Part shown: positions 23,107-33,330 of the stretch, piece after piece
Layout: each line of letters begins with the position of its first letter
Position numbering within the stretch: position 1 is the first letter of the stretch
Program-made: the position numbers and the translations under genes
Origin: Azadirachta indica
Taxonomy: Eukaryota > Streptophyta > Magnoliopsida > Sapindales > Meliaceae
Assembly: GCA_022749755.1 (NCBI GenBank)
Contig: CM040449.1
Span: forward strand, 13,612,363-13,676,362
Direction: 5' to 3'
Length of the DNA stretch: 64,000 nt
The notes under the pieces: generated by a model
Database searches by the model: none
Told to the model about the DNA's origin: nothing
The model's input: only the letters and a program-made list of their open reading frames with translations

Positions 23107-24724
23107 GGGAGAATGACCATGAGACCCTACTTTATTGCATGCATAATACCTATATTCCTATTTCAAAAATAATTATCAAACCTACCCTTTCCATTACTTT
23201 TTTCTCTTACTGTTAAGAGTTTAAAGGGTATAATAGACTTTGCAAATAATAAATATAAATAATTTAAAGGATATAATAGTCTCTACAAATAATATATAAT
23301 TTAAATAAATATAATAATTAAATAAATATGATAATTAAAAAGTATTTAATTTAAATAAATATAATTTAAATAAATATATAATTTAAATAAATATAATAAT
23401 TAAAAAGTATTTAAGAAAAATATGTAATAAAAGAAAACCCTAATCTTCCATCTTTCTCTCCCCTCTTTTTCTCCTCTTTGCCGCCGTTGCTTCTTCTTCT
23501 TTTTCTTCTTGTTTCCATCTTCTTCAGTCCCAAAATCTTTTCTTCCCTTCTTTTAATTTCTTGCTTCTTCAATCATAAATATATTGAAACTCTAGATCTA
23601 AAAACCAAAGCCAATCTTCGCTTATCATGTTGCACACCGTCCAAAGGTTCTCTTGTCACCATAAGCCAGCCGATCGTCCAAAATCTAAAGGAGAAAACAA
23701 GTTTTCAAGTCATTTGGGTATACATAGAAGATGTCTCAGAAGCTGTTGAAATTTGTCTTCCAAGGCAAAATTGAATTTTGAATAGAGAAAAATGTTGTAT
23801 TTTATAGAAGTCTAACAAGAGGAACGAGTCAAGATAGGAAAGGAAAGAGGGGTTCTGCCCTACCCGCCTAGATAGATGGTTAAAGGGTTTGGGATAATTG
23901 CACCAATTTTGATTTGTCAATTAATTACTCGTGTGAATGAATGTATCGTAAGCATGCAAGAAAATCTAAACTTGCAAAAAATTTTCCAAGTCTTATTGTT
24001 TTATATTATTTTTCACTTGGAAATCAAAATTGCCTTCTAATTATCTGGTTTTAATTGACAAAGTGTTTGGTGATCATAAAGAAGATATCTCAAAACAAGG
24101 AAACAAATCATTCTTATACTTGCACATTTTTGTTGTATGTTCTGATATTTGCTTAAATACATGTGTTGTTAATTTTATTTATTCTTATTAAGTTAAAAAT
24201 CTATATAATTTGTAGTAATTGAATATAAAGAATTGTTAATTTTATTTTGGATATAATAAAAATTTTAATTTTTTCCTTTTTTAACATATATTAACTAATA
24301 TTTGTTTATATAATCTATTTATATTTAATAATTTATGTTTATATTTTTTTTTTTTACAAAAAAAAATTAGATAACTATTGATTTGAGGATTAGTTTATTT
24401 ATATGCAATAAAATAAAATGAATTGGAAATTGAAGATAAAATCTCTCCTTACTTTGAGTTCAAATAATTTTGAGTTATAATAGTATAAATTTAATTAATA
24501 AATAACGTAATATATTTTATATTTGATGGGTTAAAAGGATATTTTTATTATTCTATTGGTCAACATGGATCAGAGGGATATTTGGGTCACTACAATCTTT
24601 AAGATGTTTAAAATATAATATTAATAAAAAAAATAATGGAAGGAGTGTATTTGACAATTATTTTTGAAGTAAAAATATAGGTGTTATTCATGCAATAAAG
24701 TAGAGGTTTATATATTATTCTCCT
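23107..24724. mobile_element. Non-autonomous Mutator-like element with about 100-bp TIRs and 9-bp target duplication
   Basis: The left end (gggagaatgaccatgagacc, then ctactttattgcatg, aataattatcaaa) matches the reverse complement of the right end (ggagaataatatataaacct, ctactttattgcatg, aataattgtcaaa) over about 100 bp. The flanks are taaacaata (23098-23106) and tcaacaata (24725-24733), nine bases with one mismatch, the target-site size of Mutator elements. The interior carries no transposase. At about 23430-23560 there is a pyrimidine-rich stretch like a plant gene 5' UTR, followed by a 98-codon open frame (23478-23774) with no match I know. This fits a Pack-MULE-like element that captured a gene piece, but the origin of the insert is unproved. 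Confidence 0.7.
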
Positions 24725-24733
24725 TCAACAATA

Positions 24734-26012
24734 TAATCATCCACAAACTTAAATATCATTTTTCTCAAGTAACAACTAAGAAGTATTAGAAATTATACTA
24801 CTTTTTAACGATAGAGTACTATTGATATTCAAGTTTATTATCTCTCCAGCAAAGTCATCTAATTTGGCATTGGTGCTTTCTGTAACAATAGCAAAAATAA
24901 ATTACAAATATTATAACTTACAAAGAACAAAAAAAAATTAAATTAATTATATAAAACTTTAATTACCACTCTCCCCAAACAACCAATTTCTTGTACAAAT
25001 ATTATAATTTGGTCAACATGATAAAGACATAAAGATCTATCTTAAATAAATATTATAAAAATAAATCTCAGAGAAACAAATAATTTTTAATTAAATAAAT
25101 CTCAAAGAAACAAAAGCAAAATGCATTTATTGAACTTCTTGCTGTGTCATCAATTTTCATATTGTGCATTCTAGTTTCTAATGGCTTAGCTTCCACAACC
25201 AATGCCTTCATGAATTGCTTACCAAGATTTGACATATCTAAATATAAAATATACCAACCAAATGAGTTAAAAAAAATTATTGCTTAGTTCTAATTTTGTG
25301 TTTTTGAAATTATAATAATAATAATAATAACAAATGTAAAACTAAGTTTTGAACAATTATTATTTTAGCTAAATCAATTGGCCAATTTTTTTGGGCATGC
25401 AATTGCTTAATATAAAAGCCACGAAGCTAGTGCACACCCCACCCACCCCCTCCCCCCCCCCAACAAAACTTAGAAGTGCTTGTGTTTCTTTGTGATTAAT
25501 TTTGAGTGGAAAAAGGAAGGCTTCAAATTGGAATTTGGTGGGTTTTCAAAGTTGCACTCCTAATACACTCCCAAAGTGTTTCTTAAAGATAAAACTTAAG
25601 AAATCTTCACTAAACTTCCCTCAATCATTTTGTCAAACACAAAATGAGATATTATGATGACCAACACACACACATTCTCACACACACAAGTGCTAAATTG
25701 TGTTAAAGAGTTTACCTTAAATAATATAGAATAGAGTCAGAGAGATTATGATGACCAATAGAGTTGGAGTGCTGATTGAAGCTTTAGAATGGGAAGAGTG
25801 GGACGTTGAGTCGGTGTTCGGTGAAGACTCAGTGAGTGGGATTTAGCATTGAGGGCAATGACTGCCAAGAAAGAATTGAAAATAAAAAATGTAAAAAATT
25901 GTGTGAATATGAGTTCGGTTTAACTTGGCTATTATTATTGAGGCCTTTAAAATATTAAAAATAATGTATTTTATTAAATATAGTATATATTTGATAATTA
26001 GATCTTTATATT
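24734..26012. other. AT-rich intergenic DNA
   Basis: No supported gene. It includes a TATA-like tataaaag at 25411-25418 followed 20 bases on by a C-only tract (25437-25461, listed separately) and (CA)n patches near 25660-25690. Short ORFs here are AT-rich chance frames. Confidence 0.4.
25437..25461. repeat. C-rich tract, potential G-quadruplex on the minus strand
   Basis: Four consecutive runs of three or more C (ccccaccc, accccc, then about eleven C) separated by single bases stand out in AT-rich DNA. The minus strand would have four close G-runs, the requirement for an intramolecular quadruplex. Confidence 0.6.
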
Positions 26013-26327
26013 TAGGGCTGGGCATAAAAAATCGAAACTTGAAAAATGAACCAAAATCAATGGGGTTGGTTCAATTTTATATTTTAATTGGTTCGGTTTG
26101 GTGTCAATTTTGACATATAAAACTATAATTGAACTGAACTTTTTAGCAAAATGATTTCGTTTTGCTTATTCTCCCAAACCCTAAAAATTAAGCCTTTCTC
26201 TTTCACTTTCAACGTTTGAACACTTCACAGAATCACAAAATACTTTCAATTTCAAAAATCCTCGAATTTTAAAATTTCAAAAAACCCTAGTTTCCTAATC
26301 GAAGGAATCAATGGCGTTGGGTTTTTA
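26013..26327 (+). mobile_element. Possible left end of a hAT element
   Basis: tagggctgggca at 26013 resembles the terminal repeat of plant hAT elements, and the following 250 bp have a 5'-UTR-like texture (cccaaaccctaaaaattaag, and aaaccctagtttcctaatcg near 26280). A hAT transposase pseudogene lies 2.3 kb downstream beyond an inserted LTR pair, so both could be parts of one split element. I could not find the matching right end. Confidence 0.35.
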
Positions 26328-26341
26328 GTTCTGATACTAAT
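26328..26341 (-). promoter_or_regulatory. Primer-binding site of the minus-strand copia LTR
   Basis: The reverse complement reads attagtatcagaac, close to ATTGGTATCAGAGC, and immediately follows the CA end of the minus-strand LTR. Confidence 0.6.
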
Positions 26342-27491
26342 TGAAGTACTAATGTACAACCCAAGAGGAGGAGGGGGTGAATTGGGTTTCTAATAAATAT
26401 TAACATCGGATTCAGAATTCAATCCAACCTATCCAGAAATTCAAATTAAACACAAATATAAAAGTTCAAGTGATAGAGTGATGAACACAAAATTTATAGT
26501 GATTTAGCAAACACTCAGCCTATTCTACGCTTTCGAGCTCCATTTGAAGATTTTACTAAATAATCAAGTCTTGTTTCCAGAAGACTTTAAATTACAACCT
26601 AGAGGATTTTCGGGTACCTCTTAAACCTTACAAGTGTTTGCTTACTCCAAACACTCAATCACAATCTCAATCAAGTGAAAGATCCACCTCTTTCCCTTCT
26701 TTACAATCAAAAATTGAATTAAAGAGACAAGAACACTTAAAATTTATCTCACTAAAAAAAATTAGTACCAATGAATGTTTTTAGAGATCCAAATGTCTAT
26801 ATGGTGATTTCAAGCTCAAGAATATATTTTAAAACTTTGCAAAGACTTTATGTTTCTCAAAAATATGTTTCAAGAGTTCTAAAATGAGTAAGAAGTCCTA
26901 ATTTATAATACATTTGAAAACTAATCATTATTAACTGTTAGGAAAATCAAAATTCAAACTTTTTCGAAGGTTAGTTGACTATATAGGTTAATTTGGTCGA
27001 CCAGGATGAAAATCAAAAGTCAAAAACTAAAAATTTAGGAATTCAGTCGACCATTTTGACCATGTTAGTCAATCGGGTAGCCTAAGTTGGTCAATTGATG
27101 TTGTAATCAATTTTCAGAGGCATTTTGCCTCTAGTTCAATCAATCAACACTACTGACATAACTATTATAGGTTTGAATACTTTGCATTTTACTCCATTTG
27201 TAGTATTTCAAAATCTTGCATTTTGGTTTCTATTCCAGGTCTTATAGACTGGTATTTTGGTTTGATTTTTTAAACTAAAGATATATACAAAACATCTTGA
27301 TCTTTCAATCAATGCATAACACACTTATAAAAACACAAGCTTGTAAATATAAAATATACAATAAAATATTGTCTTCTACACTTGTGTCTTGACTATGTAT
27401 ATTAAGCTTGAATTGTCCTTATTCTTTTCTTTAATTGGACGGCAAGTTTTGTGATCATCAAAATTAGAGTTGTGTGACATTAGGGTCAACA
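26342..27491 (-). repeat. Copia (Sirevirus-like) LTR, minus orientation
   Basis: On the minus strand it begins tgttgaccctaatgtcacac at 27491, ends acttca at 26342 (TG...CA), and is about 1150 bp. Directly beyond its end the minus strand reads attagtatcagaac (26341-26328), a good initiator Met-tRNA primer-binding site, so this is a 5' LTR of a minus-strand element whose body is gone. The final part (gggtgaattgggttt on plus) matches the reverse complement of the second LTR at 27556-28496. Confidence 0.7.
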
Positions 27492-27555
27492 TTTATGATA
27501 ATGATTACACTTGGCTTGTTTTCCTCTTGGTAAGTTAGTGAAAGATTTCCATAAA

Positions 27556-28496
27556 TGTTGACCAAAACATATGGAAATCCTTCAATAAGTTATCAAGAGG
27601 AAAAATAGCCAAGTTTAATGTCATGCCACAGTGTCAATCGATCGAACCTACCAACTTGGTTAACTGAATTGGAGGTAGAATTCTTCCAAAAGTTGATTGC
27701 AACATCGATTGACCAACTTAGGCTAGCCATTCGACCGATTTTCTAGATTTTTAATTTTTGACATTTAATTTTCATCTTAATCGATCAACTTAACCTATAT
27801 GGTTGACCGACCTTTAGAAAAAATTGAATTTTCAAGTCAGTAATTGCTAATAATGGTTAGTTTTCAAATGTATTATAAATTGGAGACTTCATACTCATTT
27901 CAAAACTCTTTGAACATATTTTTGATAAACATAAAGTGATTACAACATCAAAAATTATATTCTTGAGCTTAAATTCAATGAACATACATTAGGATCTCTA
28001 AGTGCATTCATTTTCATCATTCACACTTATGGAGATCAAATTTTTAAGTTGTTGTTTCTTATTCTTATACAATTTTATTGTAGAAAGTGAAAGAAGTAGG
28101 TCTTTCACTTGATTGAGTGATTTTGTGAGTATTTAGGGTGAGCTAAACATTGTAAGGTTTGCATAATGCCATAAATTCTTAGTTGATTAAGTGTTTAAAG
28201 TAAGCAAACACTTGTAAGGTTTGAAGGAGTTCCCAAAATCTCTTTGGTGTATTTGAAGTTTTAAGTATTCAAAACTTATTGATAGTGAAATCTTTAAGGA
28301 GTGCTTGAAAGAAGTGAATGTAAGCCACATTGTTGCCAAACCATAATAAATCTTGTGTTCATTATTCTATCCCATACTCATTTATATTTGTGGTAAAATT
28401 GATATTGTGATTGGTTGAAACAAAAGCCAAATTTATCAGAAATTGTAATTGACAACCCAATTTACCTCCCCTTTTAGATTGCTTAATGTTATTTCA
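27556..28496 (+). repeat. Copia (Sirevirus-like) LTR, plus orientation, head-to-head with the previous one
   Basis: It starts tgttgaccaaaacatatgga and ends aatgttatttca (TG...CA). From about 27690 to its end it is a diverged reverse complement of 27100-26342, with landmarks such as aagtgtttaaagtaagcaaa, aatgtattataaattggaga and acaacccaatttacct. No primer-binding site follows (ataaagattgtgaaag), so it has lost its partner or boundary. A further inverted pair flanks the junction (27507-27550 against 27563-27616). Confidence 0.6.
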
Positions 28497-28575
28497 ATAA
28501 AGATTGTGAAAGTAACACAATTGAAACTTCTATTTGTATAAGCATTTGAGTAGGTGATTTGTATTTAAAAGTATC

Positions 28576-29723
28576 GTGGTAGATGAGAAGCAAATGGTAT
28601 TAACTTTTACAAAAAGTAAAGTTAATGTTGATGGTGGTGAGGGTGTTAGTAATACTTTAATGCCTATGGGATTTCACAAGGATGTTTGTAGAAAGGAATT
28701 AATTAGGATGTTGTTGTTGATGAGTTACCTTTTAGTTTTATGGATGATGAGGGGTTTCGAGAGTTCTGTAGAATTGCTTGTCCAAAGTTTAATATTCCAT
28801 CTCGAAGAACAGTTGTACAAGATGTGCTTCAGTTATATATGGATGAGAAAGTCGTAATGAAGAACATATTTTCTGTAAATGGGCAAAGAGTTAGTATCAC
28901 AACTGACTCATGGACTTCAATTCAAAATATCATCTATATGGTAATCACAGCGCATTTCACTGATAATGGTTAGAATTTACAAAGGAGAATATTTAGTTTT
29001 AGTGTAGTTTGAAATCATAAAAGGAAGACAATTAAGAAATTGATTAAGGCGTATGATTGGGGTAAAGAGAGACTGTTCACTATTACTGTTGATAATGCAA
29101 GTTCAAATAATGTGGCAGCAAATTATATTATATGGAAGTTAAAAATTAGAATCCTAATAGGCTGGTGTTAAATGATGAACATTTGTATTTGAGGTGTTGT
29201 GCATGTATTCTTAATCTAATTATTAGAAAAGGATTGAAAGAAGCAGATAAAACAAAAAAGGGTATCCATAATGCTGTGACATATATCATATCATCCACAA
29301 CAAGACTAGTAATTTCAAGATATGTGCAGAGAAAGAGAAAATTTCATCTAAAGGACTTATTGTTACGTACTTGATGATAGAAATTGCATTGAAATTTCAA
29401 AAAGCCTTTGATAAGATGCAATATGATGATTCTTTTTATTTGCCTTACTTTGAAGAAATTGAAAGTAGAAAGGAAAGAATATGCCAACTTCATAGTGTTG
29501 GGAAAAAGCAAAATGGTTTATAAAATTTTTGGTGATATTTTATAAGGTAATATTGAAGTTTAGTGTTTTCATTACTGTGACTTCACATTTGTATTTTAAT
29601 AAGATATGGAAGATTAAGGCACATCTACAGTCACTTAGTATAAGTAGATATGATTTGTTATGCAATATGGCAACCAATATAAAGAAAAAGTTTCACAATA
29701 TTAGGGTGCTTTGGATAAGATAA
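28576..29723 (+). pseudogene. hAT-family transposase (Ac/Daysleeper type), broken
   Basis: Successive frames give the hAT catalytic region: FMDDEGFREFCRIACPKFNI, SRRTVVQDVLQLYMDEK, then GQRVSITTDSWTSIQNIIYM and ITAHFTDNG, a stop, FTITVDNASSNNVA, LRCCACILNLIIRKGLKEAD, and from about 29520 VILKFSVFITVTSHLYFNKI with LLCNMATNIKKKFHNI. The Asp of TTDSW and of TVDNAS correspond to catalytic positions of hAT transposases, and the order and spacing are right. Several frameshifts (for example near 28700, between the two overlapping reading frames) and stops are present. The N-terminal BED zinc finger and the C-terminal dimerisation domain are missing. Its 5' side is separated from a possible hAT end (26013) by the copia LTR pair, suggesting that the LTRs inserted into the hAT element. 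Confidence 0.85.
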
Positions 29724-29927
29724 ACAAATTGTGTTAGATCCTTGATGCAAAAATTTAATGTCCATCTCCCCAAGGCTATAACTATCATCTTGTATTTCAT
29801 GCAACAACCAGAAACCGTGTATCCCATTATGATGTTTGTGGCTTTTTCTTCTTTTACCACATGTAGCTTTTAATTTGTCCAGTATAGTCCAAATTTCTAC
29901 CCCAACAATTGCATCATCTAAGAGCAA

Positions 29928-30924
29928 ATGTGGCTTAAATTAGCTCCCTCATTTTCAATGGTTGAGATTGAAAACTTGATGTAGTATAATGCCTCAACTT
30001 CTTTTTCTTTTTCACTTTTTATGAAAGTCTCAAAGTAATAAACCCACAAGAACTCTACTTCTTGCGTATAAACATTTGCCACAACACACTAAGTCGTCGT
30101 GCCATCTTTACCACCAACAAGCAAACTTTAACCGATATGTTTGTATTTCTTTTTTAAGCCTTTCTTTTCACTTTAGCACATATAGTATGCTTTCAATGTA
30201 TATGCGTTTTACTGTCTTTTGGGTATTTAATGGGTGTAACATGACTTTTAGCTTGTTTACATGCTTTGCACTGCTTAAATGCACATTGTTTCGCATGATT
30301 TAGGATCTTTTGTTTTGGACACTATTAACTGTGTGTTTGAAATATGAAACTTTATCTTTATTTTCAACAAAGGAAATTAGACTAACTCAAACAAAAACCT
30401 CAACAAATATGCAAAAGTAAGGTAAATTGAATGAATATTAAGGAAAAAGTTTATCCCTAGTTAAAGTTTTCTCAAATTGAATTCACCTTAGATTTAATAG
30501 TTCTTTAGGTTTTACTATTATGATCCAAACCTTATTTACATTGACTTAGGTTCCATGGCAGGATCTAAGAGATTTGGAGAGCCCTCAACTGATTTGCCTA
30601 TTAGCCCAGATAATAGTTTAGTAAGTTCTTCACCTTCTAGTTCAAGGAGTATTGATTACGAAGAATAGAGCTGTATACCTCGTCGAGCTAGGTTTTTGCA
30701 TTTAAGGACTCCTAGTAGAGAGATTCCTAAGAAAACGACTCCTTTAGTTGTATTTATTCCTGAGTAGAACCTATAAATGCTAAGCCAATAGTCATTCAAA
30801 CACTATAAATTTTGTCATAACATGACCAGATCTGGAAATTATATCCTCAAATTTTAATTAATCTCCACATTATAAATTATAAATTCTACAAAATATAATA
30901 TCAAACTTCAAAATATGTATAATC
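29928..30924. other. Unassigned repeat-like DNA
   Basis: No firm gene. At 30555-30770 a reading frame opens with MAGSKRFGEPSTDLPISPDN and a Ser-rich run, then a stop. It may be the first part of a retroelement or host ORF, but I cannot place it. At about 30925 the sequence switches into a recognisable copia LTR. Confidence 0.35.
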
Positions 30925-32106
30925 AACATATTTTAAACATGTGAAAAATAGTCATTTTTTTATGAGCCAAACTGAAAGTTTTTGAAACTTGAAAGTCGGA
31001 CCAAAATGCAATTTTTCAAACCTTGAAAATAGACCAAAATGTAAAGTTTTTAAAACTAACAGAAAATCAGTTCAGAGAACTGGTTTAGACCAGTTCGATA
31101 GACTAAACTAGACCAGTCGGTCAACCGAACCAATCGCAGAATGTAAGGGTTTTGAGTTGGTCCACCGAACTGAACTACTTGGTCAACTGAATCTAATCGG
31201 TCGGTTAACCGATCTTTACAGATTGATTAACCGATTTTAAAGGTTTTCATTTTGAGATTTCTAACTTTTACTTGGTCGATGGAACATGCTTCTTTGGTCA
31301 ACCGACATATACGAAAATTTGAATTTTTGACCACCTAATGACTAATAACCCCTAGTTTTTTAATTTTTACTATAAATACTAGTCTAAAATCACTTATAAC
31401 AAGTTTTGCAGCCTTGAGAAACTTTGTTACATGTTTTAGAAGTGCAATATATAGGTTTTGAGCTTTCATTTGCAAATTAAGCATCCAATTCATAAACACT
31501 CTAATTTTTCATTTGTATTATTCTTTGGAAAAGAGTGTTTGTATTTTTCCTTGACAAAATTCTTTTATCAAGGTTATTTCTTTATAATTATTGTGATGTT
31601 GAGTGTAAGGGAAACACACTTGCGATAAGGTTTGAGTGACCTCGTAAATTACTTCGTTTGTAAAGGTTAAAGAGACAACCAGTCAAGTCCTCTTAGTGTA
31701 TAGTTTCACTGGTACCTAAAAGTCCACTTGAAGTTATAATTGATTGCCTTTGAGTTTAAAGGCACAAGTACTGAAATCTTCAAGTTCGTGAGCTTGAAAA
31801 AGAGATGTGGGCTGGAGTTTTGCTAAACCACATAAAAGTAAATTGTGTTTGATCTCTCTCCCTCTACTCTTTATTATTGTTTATATTTATATTTGTTATA
31901 CACAATAATCACACATATTGAAGCTTAATTTATTAACATTCACATATTAGGTATTTGAATTGTGTGTTAAATTTGGTGTTTCACAACCAAGAAGATTTTA
32001 AATTGCTTGGTATTAGTTGTTGGGTTGCTTTAAAATATTGAAAATCTTTGAAAACCTAATTCATCCCTCCTCCCCCTCCTTCCTAGGTTGCCTAGCTAGA
32101 ATTTCA
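30925..32106 (+). repeat. 5' LTR of the copia element, left-truncated
   Basis: Matches 36170-37340 closely, for example tttactataaatactagtct, ggaaacacacttgcgataag, gtttgatctctctccctcta and ttgcttggtattagttgttg. The match starts only near 30925, so roughly the first 370 bp of the LTR are missing or replaced. Confidence 0.75.
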
Positions 32107-32124
32107 ATTGGTATTAAAGCTTGG
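32107..32124 (+). promoter_or_regulatory. Primer-binding site of the copia element
   Basis: attggtattaaagcttgg follows the LTR's terminal atttca directly and differs from the initiator Met-tRNA complement ATTGGTATCAGAGCTTGG at two positions. Confidence 0.75.
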
Positions 32125-32161
32125 TGCTTTTGAAAAAGACTTAACCATCTAAGAGAGATCC

Positions 32162-33330
32162 ATGGCAATCCTAGAATATTTTAAGGGACAATCCACCATT
32201 GAACCTCCATTTTCTGATGGAAATGATTATGCATAGTCAAAAATTAGAATGAGGATATTCTTGCAATCCATAGATTATGAAATTCGGGATATTGTTGTTG
32301 ATAATAAATTCATTCCTAAATTCCTAAATGAATGGAATGACATAGATAGGAAAAATGCATTTTTAAATGTTAAAGGCTTAAATATTTTATTTTATGCATT
32401 AAATAGGAATAATAAAAATAAATTTTCTATGTTTAATTCCGCTCATGATATTTGGTGTGCTTTAGAAATTTTTATGAAGCGATAAAACTAAAAAGACTAA
32501 GGACGCATCTTGAGTAAAATGATGATTGTCTTGAAACTCTCATGGACTATGAAGTCAAAAAAGAAGATGATGAGAGAAATGTTAAAGAAAGGAAAATAAA
32601 TCAAGTTACCAGCATATGCTTTACGGCATTAGGAGATAATGAGGTAAATGATTTTGAACCTTCTCATTCATACAATGAATTGTGGATGCATTTGAAGAGT
32701 TGCATAACCATTTTGAAAAATTGGTTTCCAAAAATCGCATTTTTAAGAAGAAAATTGATAACCTTTCCTTGAAATTGAATTTTGAAACAAGAAAAGAATG
32801 TTTTGGAAAATGAGAATGCTACTTTGAAGAGTAAGAAAATTGCTTGGAAAGATGAAAATGAAAATTTACAAAATGATAATGAATTTTTAAGAAATCAAAT
32901 TGACTGTTTACAAAAAAAGGTCAATGGTTTTGATGAAGCTAGAAATGTCCATGAAAAAGAGATTGATTTTCTAAAACAATTGCTTTTTGCTTCATAAAAC
33001 CATGAGAACTCAAGATTTCATACTTTATCTAAAGGAAATGAGATGCTTAAGAAAAGGACCATGGATTTAAATGACATTGTTTTCAAATTTACCAATTGTC
33101 AAAAAAATTTTGGAAAATTACTTGGTTCTCAAAAGTGTGTTTTCAACAAATGAGGTATTGGATGCAAGCCTTACATTAAAGAAAAATATTTGAAAAATTA
33201 TTTTGTGAAGGCTACCTCTTTGAATGATTCTAAGATTGCATGCAATTATTGTAATAGTGTTGGTCATATAAGTTTTGCATGCCCTATTAAAAGAAACACA
33301 TATATTGGTGTTAGAAAAATTTAGGTTCCA
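32162..33330 (+). pseudogene. Sirevirus-like copia gag, broken
   Basis: From ATG 32162: MAILEYFKGQSTIEPPFSDG, NDYA, then TAG (32234-32236) at the position of the conserved Trp, followed by SKIRMRIFLQSIDYEIRDIV and SAHDIWCALEI, the copia UBN2-type gag core. After a frame break comes an acidic segment (32542-32772). The coiled-coil stretch 32782-32997, with repeated Lys/Glu/Asn (ENENATLKSKKIAWKDENEN), recalls the coiled coil of Sirevirus Gag. The CCHC knuckle CNYCNSVGHISFAC is intact at 33241-33282. Gag would coat the element's RNA. At least one nonsense codon and several frameshifts make this copy inactive. The VPKG string after the knuckle is where pol should begin, but the frame soon fails. 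Confidence 0.8.
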
